Assembly (NCBI GenBank): GCA_013397845.1
Contig: VZTG01005433.1
Coordinates: 62,001 to 126,000, forward strand
DNA from: Melanocharis versteri
Lineage: Eukaryota; Chordata; Aves; Passeriformes; Melanocharitidae
Direction: 5' to 3'
Length of the DNA stretch: 64,000 bases
Part shown: positions 1 through 13,985 of the stretch, piece by piece
How positions within the stretch are numbered: the stretch's first letter is position 1
Layout of the letters: each line of letters opens with the position of its first letter
Made by a program: the position numbers and the translations under genes
The notes under the pieces: model-generated
Database searches by the model: none
Seen by the model: the letters and a program-made list of their open reading frames with translations, nothing else
Told to the model about the DNA's origin: nothing

Positions 1-647
1 ACTTCTAGGGGTAACAATCTAGCAGAAACACTTGCCTGTGCAAACACCTAGAGAAACTGCAGAATGTTATTAAATTTTCAAAACAAAGCTTGGTATGCAG
101 TGCAAACAGGCGTGTTCCTCTGAAGTCAGTAGTACCAAGACTGATCCACATCAACTGTAAAATCAGCTCTGAAACATGAGGGAGTTGGGAAACCAGAAGA
201 AACAAACAACAGCCCACCACTCCCCAAATGAACACAACCATTCTGGCCCACAATTAGAGATAAAGATCTCTGAAGTCTCCTACAACCTTTAAGAAACTTT
301 TGCTGGAATTGCCAAACAATTTGGAAAGAATAAACACTTCCATGAAGTCACCTCATTTATAAAGCTACACTCCTTATTTATCTTAAAATCCTGAAAACAG
401 ATTTCAAACTGTACCAACCAGTATTAATGACAATTCTAGTAAACACCATATGAAACTGGAGTCCTTGCTCATTCAGAACCAGTGAAGTCAGACAAGTTCC
501 CTTACTGTTGGAGCACGTTTCCAGATGTTTAGGAAGAACACCTTGACAGTATAATTTAAAATTGTTGTAAGTAAATACATTGGTATAGTGAAGAGGTGTC
601 TCATCCTATAGTTAGTTCTACTAATTTAAGCTGGAAACAAATTTCTT

Positions 648-732
648 GTGCATCACAGAATCATATAATGATTTGGGTTGAAAAAAACCTTAAAGATCAT
701 GCAGTTTCAACCTGTCTACCACCCTCAGTCCC
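648..732 (-). mobile_element. CR1 LINE fragment, 3' end
   Basis: The stretch beginning CACAGAATCATA and continuing to TTAAAGATCATG is the reverse complement of the diverged CR1 3' tail. Only the extreme 3' end is preserved. Confidence 0.7.
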
Positions 733-2479
733 TTTCAAGTTCATAGCAGTTTTTTCTCTATTGGATCTTCTCAACGCTATTTTGATTAAACAACACTGTA
801 TTAAGTTCTGGCTTCTAAAAGTATAGGAGCAGCTAACTAACCAGAACTGTGCATAGCGAACATCTCAAATAGCAGGCAGGATAGCTAATTTGGCCAACTA
901 CAGACAAATGTCTTATTTGCAGCAAAGTATAATGACCAAAACCAAGTCAGCATTGCCACCTTATATCCCACTACATCCCCCCAGTGAAGGAGATAAAACA
1001 TCTGAAATACTTTAAATTTTTTTAAAAACCCATTCTCTCTGAAGTAAACATTGACCTAGAATATACTTCTATATGCAATGTGTGTAACTCTTTGTGGTGA
1101 GTTTTTAAAAAGGGCTTTACATATGCTTTTTCTCATTCAAAATTTTGCTAACTTCAGGACACAGTACCATTACTTCTTTCTATTTAGCATGCCCATTTGA
1201 AAAAAGAAGAAAAAAGGTCCTTCCAACACCGGTAGGATGTTCTTTAAATATTCAGCAAGGGTCTTGTGCAATGCTTTGTGAATTTAGGATTTCTGAAGAG
1301 ATGTTTCCAGTAACTGGGGGTTGGGGTGGTGGTTTCACATGTGTAAATGTCACTTGAACCATTGTCATGGTTTAACAAAAACCACTACAACCATGAATTT
1401 TAGGACCACGTCCTATTGAGCAATAGACAGCACTGAACTTAGTTTTTAAGCTTTTTGTCCTCCAGACTAAAGACCAGGTTCTTTGCTAATATGAGCAGGG
1501 AACATGATGACCACTTCTCATGGCTAAAAGAATGGGGTGAACCCTTCCTAACAATCCAAATGCAATGGCCAAATTGCTCATCCCATTTTCATTCACACAT
1601 GACCTTTTACATTGCCAAGGTTGCTCAATAGTCCCTTCCTGGCAGAAGCAACTAACAGTCATGTTTGATGACTAGTACTTTCAATCAACATTGTAGTTTA
1701 CAGTATGAATGCCTATTTTTAACCTTAATTCTACAGGCCTTTAATAGATAATTTAGTTGTTTAATACCAGAGTTTATAGAAACATCGTCTGGCATATTTG
1801 AACAAGACTGAAGCCACTCTAATTCCATTAAGGCTAACACATGCCAAGAGAAGCTAGAACAAACAGATGTTTTTCACATTCAGTGGAGAAGGCTGATTAG
1901 AAGAAATCCTCCGGAAGGTAGAGCTAGGAACAACAGGTCACAGTATAAGAGATGCCAAGTTTTCCTTAAAGGGGATGAAGAAAATTAAAAAACCCAACTA
2001 CAAAACACTACAATCTTCATCACAGTAAAAGCTACACAAGCAAAGCAACATACGGGTATTCAGGTTAGAAAACATTAGAACAACACTGGAAAGTTACACA
2101 GGAAACAGGAATTAACAAACTCTATGCCTTATCTATTTTTAAATAAAGCATAAATTTTAACTTGGTGATCATTACAGCTTTCCACAGGAAAGACGTTTTA
2201 GGAGCCACATCCTCAAGAGTATTTCCCTGATGAAACATTTTGCAGCTTTGCATCAAAAGAAGGGCAAGTCCAGTACATGAGCCAATATTCACAATTCAGT
2301 GGTTTGCTCCTTCATGTAATGGGATTTGATGATCTTGTCTGCAGGTACTTACACTAAGCTGTTTCACTATCACAAAAATTGTCTTGGAGTGATTTATTAT
2401 GATAGTGTGTTCCATGATCCTCTGCTCTGTGCCCAAAAAGGGGTTCTGTATTTTTAAGACCCTGTAGCCCAAGACCTGG

Positions 2480-3205
2480 TGTGTGGGGGACCAGGGGGAT
2501 GAAGAGTTTTGCTTTTGTACCAGCATTTTTAAAAGCTCCCTGCCCAGGCTTTTAACGGTTCTGTGTGGCATGGGTTTTGCTGGGCTATCTTGGTTTTTGG
2601 CCCCGGCAAAAAGCTTTTCCTTTCCTTGGCTCGGAGAAGCTGCAGTAGTGATCTTTGGGCTGCCTTAAGGCGAACTGAGCAGCTCCTTGTCAGAGCCCAG
2701 GGACATTGTGCCAGCAGGAGTAGAGCTGCCCCACTCTGACCCAAGCCACGGTGAACCATGGCAAGCTGGGAAGAAAACACATTGAGAGGCTCCAGCCCAG
2801 CTGCTTCACCTGCCATGATCTGCTGTACTTAGCCATGGGGAGAAGGTTGATGCCAGACAAGCCACCAGGCCTTCGTCTGCTGCTGGAACTGCTCTGTGAA
2901 AGCTCTTGCCTTCTCAAGAGGGAAGCCGACGCCATCTTGTATTGAGTGTTGAGAACAGGTAATCTCTGGCATTTCAGGTCTTTTTTCCAGTGTGGGGGTG
3001 TGAAGTCTAACAGTTTGATATCTAGCAGTTATTTACTTTTTTTCCTGCCTTGTGGGCATTCTGTTTGTTAATAAACTGTTGTGCGTTTTTTTCATTTTCA
3101 TCTGTTAATATTCATTTCCTAATGCTAGAAAGGGATTGTTGGAACCCTTTAGAGGAGGCAACTCATTCCAGAGTGTCCTTCTTTAAACTGTCTCAAACTA
3201 AGACA
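2480..3205 (+). mobile_element. Putative endogenous retrovirus LTR
   Basis: A GC-richer block that begins TGTGTGGGGGACC and ends ACTAAGACA, with AATAAA at 3070-3075 placed as in an LTR R region. The terminal AAGACA is shared with the LTR at 40.5-41.1 kb. No target-site duplication was found, so the left boundary is uncertain, and the open frames in it have no recognisable viral protein. Confidence 0.45.
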
Positions 3206-3647
3206 GAAATGAAACAAAAAAAAGGTGTCAGCAATCCTGCAATTCTGTTAAAACACAATAAAAATATTTTTTAAAGCCATGATTTTATTTTTTTTTTGGA
3301 GTAAACCATATATAATTAAGGATTCTGCCCCTGGGTCACTACTATCTCCAGCACAACTTCTGTGTTTAAAGTCTGGTGGTTAAAATGGCTGTCTGCAATA
3401 CCTCTACAACACACATAGTATCATCAAAACCCAAATGTTACATTTCTAGAATACTTGATAGAGTCAATAGATCAATACATTTTATGAAGCCATGCGTGCC
3501 ATGTAAGCATATATGCTGCTTTAAGCTACTGTTTTGTCATCTACTTTGCCTACTTCTGCCTGTATTCCCTTTATAACCAACTGCTCATGGCATATTGATG
3601 CTCTAGAAACTTGTATGACACTATTATTGCCTAAAGTTTCCTTTAGA

Positions 3648-4205
3648 AGTCACAGAATCAGTAAAGTTGGAAAAGACCTCCAAGACCATCAAGTCCAACC
3701 CGTGACCGATCCCCACCTTGTCTCTCAGACCAGAGCACTGAATGCCATGTCCAATCATTCCTTGGACACCTCCAGGGATAGGGACTCTACCACCTCCCTG
3801 GGCACTCCATTCCAGTGCTTGACAACTCTTCTCAAGAAGAATTTCTTCCCGATGTCCAACCTGAATATTCCCTGACACAACTTGAAGCCATTTCCTGTTG
3901 TCCTGTCACTTGTTCCCTGGGAGAAGAGCCCAACTCCACCTGGCTACACCCTCCTGTCAGGGAGTTGTAGAGCTTGAGAAATTGCCCCCCAAGCCTCCTT
4001 TTCTCCAGGCTGAAAATTCCCAGCTCCCTCAGCTGCTCCTCATCAAACTTGGGCTCCAGACACTTGCCGAGCTCCGTTGCCCTTCTCTGGACATGCTCCA
4101 GCACCTCCATGTCTTTCTTGCAGTGAGGACCCAGAACTGGACACAGGATTTGAGCTGTGGCCTCACCAGTGCCCAGTACTGGGGGACAATCATTACCCTG
4201 GTCCT
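3648..4205 (-). mobile_element. CR1 LINE copy, 5'-truncated
   Basis: Starts with CACAGAATCAGTAAAGTTGG, the inverted CR1 tail, and runs through the conserved block containing TCTCCAGGCTGAA and the segment CCCAGTACTGGGG. Translations from it are relics of the 3' region, not a gene. Confidence 0.9.
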
Positions 4206-4739
4206 GATTATATAAAGACAAAATAATACCACTTTGACTGAAGAACAGTCCAAGGACTATACTGGCAAACAGCTTATTCAGGCAGATGCACATCAGCATA
4301 AACACTGATCACAAGGAACCCGAACACAAAATAAGGTCTTCAGAGTTCAGCTCTAAATTCACAGAAAAATTTTATTTTAATAAGAGGATCTAGGTACATT
4401 TACATATTTATTCCCACTATTGTTGCAGGGCTTAACTTACTGCAATGAGCCTGTATGGTACAGAGCATCAGCAGAGCTATGAGAGGCCAAGAAATCAAGA
4501 AAGGGAACAAGATGGCTTGTTGAATAATACATTGCTACCAGCATTTCTCTTCCCAAAGAGAAACTCATCACTAACTCAAAGTTCAACAGTTTTGATGAAA
4601 GAACCTTTGAAAAATAAGCCCGTAAGTTTTTAATGTTTATGTTTATGAGTGCCAGGTGTTGTTTTAGGGCAGAAAAGGTATAGGTTCCTTACAGGACAAA
4701 ATTAATTATTCTAATATGGGAAAGATTATCCACTTCAGA

Positions 4740-4785
4740 GTTTACAGATATGTAATGCAACTCTTCATATGCAACTCTTCATAGC
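4740..4785. repeat. Small direct duplication
   Basis: GCAACTCTTCATA occurs twice in immediate succession. It is a local duplication with no other feature. Confidence 0.6.
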
Positions 4786-6540
4786 CAAGTCTACACATAT
4801 CTTCTACTTAAACAGTCTAATTTTATAACAAAGCCTCTTGTCCCATTTAGCCATAAAACTTTATTGGAGACTGTGTGTCCACCCAGCACATGTATCCCAT
4901 CCCACGGCAGAGGCGGCTTAAGAATGAACTGTCTACTCTTCAGTCACCACAACTGGCAATCTAAAAGAATCAGATTTTTTTTTACATGCAAGATTTCAGC
5001 AGGGCTCCATAAAGGTACAGGGGATTCAAACACAGCATACAGATGCAGGATTGCAGCTTTAACAGCAGCACAGTAGATAATTTTTCCCACTTCAAAACTG
5101 ATTTGTCCCATTCCAAAACTGAGGGTGTTTAAGTTACTAACATATCTACACTGGACATACTATTTGAATAGTGTGCCTTGAGATAGGGTTAGCTCAGGAA
5201 ATATGTTCTGCACCTGAAAGTCCATACATACAAGAAGAACTGGCTGTCCTCCTCCTCTTTCTCTGTTCACATAGCTTTCAAAAGTTTTGAATAAACTTTA
5301 AATATGTGTAAATGCTTATAGAGGCATCATTTTATTCTTCTTTCTCAAAAACCAGTGCATTCTCCCAAAAGCAACTTATGTTAGAAAGCCACTGTCTTTC
5401 AGCAACTGAGCAAAGCCTCTGTAGCACTGTTTTCCCTCCCTTCTCACCCCTCAGAAAGGTGGCTAAGAATTTAAACACAACTGGAAAGCGAGCAGTAACT
5501 GTGTGTGGATTGTTCCTGTTTTGAGGACTCAGCTAGAGATACAACTGGAACATAAATAAAATAAGAAACAGTGTGCAGTGGCAGGGAAAAAGCAGACCTG
5601 AAAAAATTTTTAGTCAGTCTCTCTACAAATATTGCTGATTCCCTGTTGACAGAGCTTCCCCAGATGACTTTTTATCCCCCAAAACATTATTTATTGAAAG
5701 GATCTGAAGACAAATGCTGTAAGTACATTAACTTCTGCAAATATCCCTGAGCCATCATTTCAACAACACTCCATTGAACACATAGAGAATAACTCCATTT
5801 ACTCTTTATGCCTAATACATTTCAGAAAACCTCTGTATCATGTGATTCAAACAGCACTACCTAATATCCAGGATGTAGGTCTTATTTAGGAAAAAAAAAA
5901 AAAGGCAATTGACTTAGAAGTGGAATTACGTGAAGGCTTCTTAGACTGGCAAGTAATAAAACCATAACCTACTCCAGCCCAAAAGGCCATGTTTTGATAT
6001 CTAAGCATACTTCCACTACAGATGCATCTCCCTACTTTTCTCTACCTCTTCTCCCAGGCACCAACTTGGATGTTACCAGAAAATTTGGAGTGTCTCAATG
6101 TCTTTGCTTTACTAGTCATTCCAATACTACAACAGCATCACCAAAATCTTATGAGTGCTTGCTACTACCTGTCTGTCGCAACCCTTCGGCTTTTTTACAT
6201 TTTCAGGTGCTGTATTGCTCTATTCCAATAGTGAAATACTGATTTTCCTTACAGAAGCCTCTCAAGTGATTATGACATTCTTATGATTCAGTGACTCACA
6301 TTATTACACCAGGGAGGACCATTATGCTGGTGAACAGAGGGCCACAGCAGCATTCATTGCAAGATACAAATAATAATCAAATACTGACTAAAAATAAAAC
6401 ATTTACCTTTCACATGAAAATATTTACTGACATTTAAATGGAAATCTACTGAGGCTTCTTACAGGATAAAGACCTTTTTTGCACAAACTCTTCCACCATC
6501 TAAACATTGCTATTAATGAACTTTTAATTGGGCTTTATGT

Positions 6541-6705
6541 GGAGAAGAGAGAAGAGGAGAAGGAGAGAAGAGAGGAAGAGGGAGAGGGAGAGGGAGAGGG
6601 AGAAGGGATCTGCCCTGCCTTTCAAAGGGAACCCTGTGATACATGTTTGTTCTTGGGGGAAAAGGAAAAAAAAAAGCAAAAAAAGAAAAAAAAAAAAAGC
6701 ACAGG
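6541..6705. repeat. GA-rich and A-rich low-complexity tracts
   Basis: A purine run of GAGAAG/GGGAGA units (6541-6606) followed after about 60 bases by an A-rich run (6658-6700). The open frames here (Glu/Arg/Lys-rich) are artefacts of composition. Confidence 0.85.
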
Positions 6706-7031
6706 AGCAGTGGACAGACACAATCCCCCTCCCGAATAAACCAATGACACAACAAAATAACTCAACCCAGCAACATTAATCACACATTTTTGTTTCTGAA
6801 CAGTAAGAAGATAGCAGAGATGTCTCTCTTTGATATTCTAATACTTTGGGTTTAGAGATAATCCTCTTCTATTTAATCATTCCTACAAGTGTTGCAAACA
6901 TCTGAAACAAGATGGAGTTGTTTATGTGCAGTACAAATTCCTGACTGGAAACTTGTACGTTTCAAGCAATTAAACAATATGCATTTATCTGGTAGAAGTT
7001 ATTAAAGAATATACCTTCTTCCAAATCTCAT

Positions 7032-7196
7032 TCCACCCCCTCTGCCATGGGCAGGGATACCTTCCACTAGACCAGGTTGCTCCAAGCCCCATCCAACCTG
7101 GCCTTGAACACGAGGGACGAGGCAGCCACAGCTTCTCTGGGCAACCCGTGCCAGGGCCTCAACACCCTCACAGGGAAGAACTGCAGGGATTCCTGG
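7032..7196 (-). mobile_element. CR1 LINE fragment
   Basis: CCACCCCCTCTGCCATGGGC followed by CTAGACCAGGTTGCTCCAAG is the inverted CR1 3' region, lacking its extreme tail. It is truncated on the right. Confidence 0.88.
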
Positions 7197-7696
7197 CCAG
7201 CAGCACTTTTAGGTCCTGCCACACCAAAGCTAGTCTTCTTATCCCCACCAGACTTTTCTCTATTTAGGCAGGGAATCAGACTGCCCAAATACAGAAGTAT
7301 TGCCTTTTGTTATTAAATAATGTGGACAGCTTGCTTGAATCCCAGTTTCGGAAGTGCTCATCACCACTATTTTGGACAGTGTCAAAGCTGAATCGAAGTC
7401 CTGTCACACTTCCCAAAATCCCAGTTAGTATGGCTCAGGGGTACATTAAACAAGAGACACAAACAAGCCAAGAGTTTAAGAGATAATTTCTCTCCTTTGT
7501 GGGTGACCTCCTCAAAGACCAGAGAAAGGGCAGAAATATCAGCTTAGGTAGCCCAGTAGTCTAAAGTGCAAAGAATCAATATTTACTTTTAAGGCCATTT
7601 CTGGAAATAGTAAGGGTACTAGAGCACAAAAGTGACCCAGAGCATGCACCTAAACACACGAATGCATTCTACAAATATAGTTTTAGAGACGTTTTT

Positions 7697-8878
7697 TGTC
7701 TTGGTTTGAAAGACAGGTGCCTGCCAAGCAAGGCAGGAACCCCCTTTGGAATGGAAAATATGACCCCCTTCCCTCCAAATTATTATAGCTTTGAAATTAC
7801 AGGGCTTTCAGGTAAAGATATGGGAAAAGGAATAACAGTTCTTAACTGGAAAAAAGAATATATATGTATGAAACACGGGAAACAATCAATAATGACAGCA
7901 GCAACAAACAGAAAAAAAACCCAGAAACCCAGTAACAGCTTTCACTCGGCTGTCGAGCACTTTCCCCTTTGGTGCAGTTACGGTCACAGCCGGCAGGGGC
8001 GCTGTTGGCTCCCGGCCAGGCAGGGCAGATGCGGTGATTCCCCCGCGGCTGCAGGGGGCGCTGTGGCGCGAGCTCGGCTGCCTCTCTGCACGTGGGTAAT
8101 GGCGCCTCAGCCGGAGGGGGAGAGAAAAGGGGCTTCCTTTACAAACTCATGGAGGGCAGCCGGTCCTGATGCCACTCGGGAAACTGAATGGACTGCAGCA
8201 GCAGACCTCGGAGCAGCAGTCTGGAACAGCAGAGGCGAGCACAAACAGGGTAACAAAAAGAAGTGCAGCAAAAACTCTGGAGCCGTAGGATGTCTGGGCG
8301 GGCACAGGCTGTCAAGTTAAAGTGTAGCAAAAAGCCTGAAGCAACAGCAGAAGACAGCAGCCAGGAAATGTCTCCCTCTGGAGGGGGTTGTGGTCCCGGG
8401 TTTTCCCCTGAAGCACCTGGGCAGATGGTGAGGGTCCTTTCCAGTGAGGTCAGGTGTTGAAAAGGTCCCAGTTCAATGGCCGCTCTTATGAGCAAAGGCT
8501 CACTCATGGTAGGAGAAGCAGTGAAGGACAGAACTCTGCGGAGGCAGCGAATTCTGACTGCAGCAGCAGCAGCCCAACCATTCGCCTCTGGTCCCGAGAG
8601 CGAGAGAGAACAAGGAGCTGAGCCCAGCCCCAGTGACCTCCGAGCCCCAGTAACCATTCCCCCCCACCCCACCCGCCAGCCAAAATCTCATGGTATCTTT
8701 GCACTTCCCAAGAGAAAGCTCCCTAGCTAAGAGGGTAGCCAACTGCACCCTTCCCCCTCCTCCTCCTCCCAGCCAGATCTTTTGTCTCGTAACTATCATC
8801 ATTATCATCTTTTAAGCAACAAATGGAAGAAAATTCTCTGAGAGAAAGAAAAAAAAGGAAAAATCCTAACCTCCAACA
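7697..8878 (-). mobile_element. Endogenous retrovirus LTR block, GC-rich
   Basis: Begins TGTCTTGGTTTGAAAGACAG, a start I recognise from avian ERVL-type LTRs in inverted orientation. The following A-rich part corresponds to the R/U5 side, then a GC-rich block (about 7,960-8,660) with GGGGCGCTG motifs follows. A possible end is the CA at 8878. T-runs lie just outside both ends and would fit a 5-bp duplication, but this is low complexity. The 204- and 177-codon open frames inside it are not viral proteins and are not called as genes. Confidence 0.6.
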
Positions 8879-11500
8879 TTTTTTTACTCATTTTTGCCAG
8901 TACAGCTACTAGAAGGCTGCAGTTATAAGCCAGGGCCTCCAGAGATAAGTACTGTCTATACATTCTAGTGGCAAACTGCTGTCTGACTCGCATAATTCAG
9001 CATGGCATTCAAATGCTGGTTTGCTACATGTATTTTCCTCGTACTTTTACAAGTATGCCAAGCAAAAACACTTGTCTAACTCTAACAAACATACATAAGT
9101 CCTTAGCTTAACACCCCCAAGACTGTCTCCCAATTCACACAGGGCACTTTCTGCAGGCTGAGATACAATAATTTTGGTTTGTATATTATATTAATTTGAG
9201 CAAATGCAATTTCTCACAAGTTTTCCATCATTACCTCCAAGTAATATATTAGAAGTTTGTGAACAACAAATATAGCCTGTTTTGTTAAAATTATCTGGTA
9301 TCAAAACAACCCTGTAATACATCATTTTTCTATCCAGACAGTAATATATTTTGTTTCCCTTTGAATTTGATATGGTGGTTTTGATGGGGTCGAAAGCATT
9401 TTCAACCCTTAAGAAGCTATGAAATGTATCTATTGAAACTTCGTACTTGTAGGGTCTGTTCTTTCCAGCTCATATCTGACCATTTCATACCTCTTTAAAC
9501 AATCAGAGTCAAGTTGTAGCTATTTCAATTCAAGTTTGATCTTCCCATCTCTTACTGAAAACTGCTAAGTTTTGAACTTTTAAAAAGCATTCATTCAAAA
9601 AGGTTTATTACCAGATTTTTTTTTTCATATTTTCCCCTGAAAATAATCTTTGGGAGAAATTGGATGCCTGCTTTAATTTCTACTAACCAGAAAGGTTTAC
9701 AGACTTACTAGTGGTTCAACAACTATGACTGTTATATGACTTGCTTGTGTTCAGAAATTGCCATTTTCCCCTTCTTCTTTCTCCAAAAGCTCCTTCACCT
9801 CCCACTGTGTTAGAAACCAACAAATGAACAGCACCAGATGTTCAGCTGCCAAGCTTACTTTCTGCCTGGTTTAAGAAATTTTATGTAAGCACTTGAGTGC
9901 CCGATGATATATTGTGAGCACAGAGGTGACATAACTCATTGGAGTCCTCCAGGAAAAAAAGTGACTTTGGAAATACAGGTGAGCACAAGCACTGGCAGTC
10001 ATCCAAATGCTTCTCCAGCCTCATCTGCTGTCTCATTCTTTGAAATACATATTCCATTCCCTAAAAAACCCCAGCATTTAGATGAAGGAAACAAATAATT
10101 TGTCTTGATTACAAGACACCATAATATTTGCTTTAAGCTTCCCGAAGTGGAATTACAGCACAATCACAATGCTTTGAGGAAGATGTGACAGGCTTTTCTG
10201 CAGAAATGTTTTGCTAAAACTGCTGGTTCTTTCAAAAGTACTGGGGGTGGGAGAAGACATGCCAGAAAGTAAAACTGTAACAAAGTTAGCTTAACAAAAG
10301 TGGGGTGGGAGTGGCAGGAGAGGGGGTGAGCTAACCAGAATAGAATAAATTTCTTCAAACAAAATACACAGCTTCCACGTAACATTTCCCTCAGTTTCCA
10401 TTTAAGTGCTCACCCCATGGTACTGAACTAGAACTGAACTAGCCACTGAACTAGACAGTAAGAACTTGTAAACCATCTCTTTTCCCACATATATGCAATA
10501 CCACCACAAAGTTATGGTGGAGGGAAAAACCCCAGCAAAACAAGAAAAACAAGCAATAAGACAGCTCATTGTACACATCCCCAAGGACACTATTTTATGC
10601 AAATTTTGTTTTGCTTGATATCATTATATAACTTCAAGTGAACTTCAAGGGAATTTAGTCATTCCATATGGCCCTAGCGAACAGTCTGCAAGGACAAATA
10701 CAAATGTCTACCTTGTGCTTCAACTGCTTAAATATACAAAGTATTTATATTGCAATGTGGACATTTCTGGCTGTGTGCACATTTCTTAGTAACCTTCCTT
10801 TACATTAAGCATTTGCACTGGAGTCACCTCTAGCATTTCTAAGGGAAAGTATGACACTAAGCCTTACTTTAAGAAAAGTGTTCCTAAAAGGGATCACCAT
10901 GTGCAGGGAGCCAGTGTCTTCAGAAGTGCTCCAACACAAAGATTACATTTTGAGTGCTGATGGATTCTAAGTAGATCATACCAGATGTAAACTTTTACAT
11001 CACAACTGCAGAACTAAATTAGTTGTTCCCGGCTCTATAAAAGCACCACCAACCCAAATCTACTCCCCCTCGAACAAGGGAGCTTGCTTACTCCTACTGC
11101 AGAAGGTTCACATGCATGCCACTGTCTATCTTCAGTGAAGAAATACTACTATTATTTATTCATGTGAATTTATGAGGAAATGGAATTTTCTTAATATCAG
11201 ACGTACAAGAAGATTCCCCCATGTTTTATAAGAGGACTTCCCCCTAGCGACCACCAGCACTTGAGAAGAAACTAAAGCACCTGGGGCACCTTTGGAGGAA
11301 GGGTAAGTGCCTGCTGTAATATTTTTAGTTCACTTCTTTAAAAACAGGTCTGCACACACCCCAAATAACATTTGGAGTTAGTGAACACAGACAAGTTTGG
11401 TAGCTCTACGTCATGAAAGATGAAACCAGGTGTTCTGTTAAATCAATCAACTGAAAAGAAAAGGTGATGTCAAAATTCAACTAAACTTCTGTATTCTCAC

Positions 11501-11562
11501 CAAATCATTTGCACTGGCATCAGCCAGTTTCTGAAGCAGAATCTGGCAGCTATCAAAACAGG
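11501..11562 (-). other. Exon-like segment of unknown status
   Basis: On the - strand a 62-base open segment sits between an acceptor-like ATTCCTGCTGCAG and a donor-like GTGAGAATA. The translation (FDSCQILLQKLADASANDL) matches nothing I recognise and does not fit JAM2. It could be chance. Confidence 0.15.
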
Positions 11563-13621
11563 CTGCAGCAGGAATTACAGATGCAATACAGGAAATAATC
11601 ACAAAAATATCTTTGTGTAATTCAGTTAAATAGCCAGTGGGAAGACCTCATCCAGGCTCAATTAGATCTGCTAATCACAGTGGTAGTTTTAACTGTCATT
11701 ATTAATGCCAGATGCCCTATGATATTCACAATTTCCAGAAATATGTATCCTACAACATGAAGAAATAATTGTTGCAACTTTAAAGCTGAGAAAATAGGAC
11801 CTCAGAGGCCAAGCAGTAACAAAAACAAGTCCTCCTCTTGCATACATTCACCTTAAAAAAGAAACAAGGAATTGCGACTGTCTTGATGTGACATTTCCAG
11901 GCATGTTTCTTGTCTCCTGTATGCATTGAGGGAAGATAGCCACCCTCATTTTCTCTTTTGCACAATCAAGAGTAGTCTGTGAGGCCAGCAACCTAGAAGA
12001 ATGATACCATGGGGCCAGCCAAGGAAGAGCTCTCTCTGCCTCCTCTCTGCTGGAGAGAGACGGGAGGGAGACAGAACAGCAACGCTCCTGGCTGAGCCCT
12101 CTCAAGAATACAGAGCCCCTTCCAAGCAGCATGCCCATGTTTAAGGAAAACAGCATGACTTGCTGAAATGCAGCAAAAGCCATGATTTCTGAGAGACATG
12201 CCAGTAACTCACAGCCAGTTTCTTCTGAGCCCTGAGGATCTAAGCAAGAGGGTGAAATTGAACAGGTTATTAAACAAGCTAGAGAGAAGCATGTATCCCT
12301 TTTAAAGAAGAAATAGTCTTCCCACCATGCCAATTTGTATCAGTTTTAGAAGCATCTGGGTATCTTGTGCAGTGTCACCACAGTCATAAATTAAAAACGT
12401 TAGGCTGAAGACTAGAAACAAACATGCTTTTTCATACTTAGTTTTCATTTGTTTGTTTATATATTAGCAGTTTCCTCTTACAACTTATGTTGGAGTGTCT
12501 AAGAGTCTGTGCATGTTTCTAAACCTTGAGCGGCCTTTAGCAAAGAAATTCTGTTTCTCACCTAAATCAGCAAGAGAATGAACATTCAATTGATGCCTCT
12601 TCCCACACTCCCCCTCCAAAACCAGGCCGTCCGCTTTATAGCATTATGTTGAACAGATATTACTAGAGAAGTATGCAGTCTTACAAATTTAAGAAGTCTC
12701 ATCTCACCTGGATATGGCCCAATTTAGAAATCAGTTCCTACCAAGCTAATCCAGCAAACAAAGAGGGTTCAACAAAAGACTGAGGGTTGACAATAGTCTC
12801 AATTTTGAGTACATCAGTTGTGTATCACATATAGTCAAGAAAGCACAGTTTAAACACTTCCACTATCAATTCCTACAGCAATGCGGTCATGCTTTATGAT
12901 TTCTTGTCAGGGTTGGGGAGGGAGGGAAAAAACCAAAAGGCTTCTTTGGTCTAGAATCTCTGTATCTGAGTGAAAGATTTCTGAAGAATAAGGAGTGGGG
13001 TTTTCTTAAGCAAAAATAAACAAATAAAATATCACCTTATTTATTGCTCAAACTATCCCAGTGAGCTCCATCAAATATTTATGCAAGACTACCATTTATT
13101 GCCTCTGCATTGCCCTCACACACACACATTATACCGCATTTGCTTCCAGCATCACCAGCTGCAGTCTAATTTCGATGTGCACTAATGTTAAGAAAAATCA
13201 CACCTAGATGTTTCACAGAAAGGCCAGTTGGTCAGTACATACTATCTCCTCCCAAGAAGCCATGATGGTTAATAACAATAATTTCTGTACATATTCTGTC
13301 TTGCCAACAGAGCTCACAAGTCTTATGCTGTGGCACCTTTTACAACTTTCAGGTATCAGATCCAGAAGCTCATGCTGAGAGAACATGATTAAGGACCCCC
13401 AGCTCCCTTACTTTCCCCTAAATTAAAGGTGGAAGGGAAGATTAGCTCACAAAACTATGATTTCTGCAGGTCATGAATATTTCTTAGCAGGTTCTCAGTG
13501 AAAAGAAATCCAAACCTCATCTACCTTGGCTATGCTGATGCCCTGTGACCAACTTACACAGCTTTTAATTTTTGCAGCTCAACTACCAAGAAAGCTCTCT
13601 ACACCTGCTCCACAATATAAC

Positions 13622-13985
13622 CACAGAATTGCAGAATCATTCAGGCTGGAAAAGACCTCCAAGATCATTGAGTCCAACCTTTGACCAATCACCACCTTCA
13701 AACTAGACCAGGCCACTGAGTGCCATGTCCAGTTGTTTCTTGAACATTTCCAGGGATGGTGACCCTACCACCTCCCTGAGAGCCTGTTCCAATGCTTTAC
13801 AACCTTTTCCATGTTCTTCCTGATGTCCAACCTGAACCTCCCCTGACTCAGCCTGAGGCTGTGTCCACTTGCCATGCTGCTGGTTGCCTGGGAGAAGAGG
13901 CTGACCCCTACGTTTCTTTTCCTCACTAATATCTGCCCCTTCCGCACCATCTCCAGAGCACGTGGGTCCCTCATAAGAGACTGCT
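13622..13985 (-). mobile_element. CR1 LINE copy, 5'-truncated
   Basis: CACAGAATTGCAGAATCATT through GAGTCCAACC marks the inverted CR1 tail. The following bases match the CR1 3' region up to about the ATCTCCAGAGCACG segment. Confidence 0.88.

Noticed and set aside
3832..4305. 157-codon - strand open frame
   Set aside because: The translation is the relic of an inverted CR1 3' region (for example LGIFSLEKRRLGG), not an independent gene.
6479..6779. Glu/Arg/Lys-rich and Phe/Leu/Ser-rich open frames
   Set aside because: They are direct translations of purine-rich low-complexity tracts.
7706..8672. 204-codon (+) and 177-codon (-) open frames
   Set aside because: They lie in a GC-rich LTR block, overlap one another on opposite strands and resemble no known protein.
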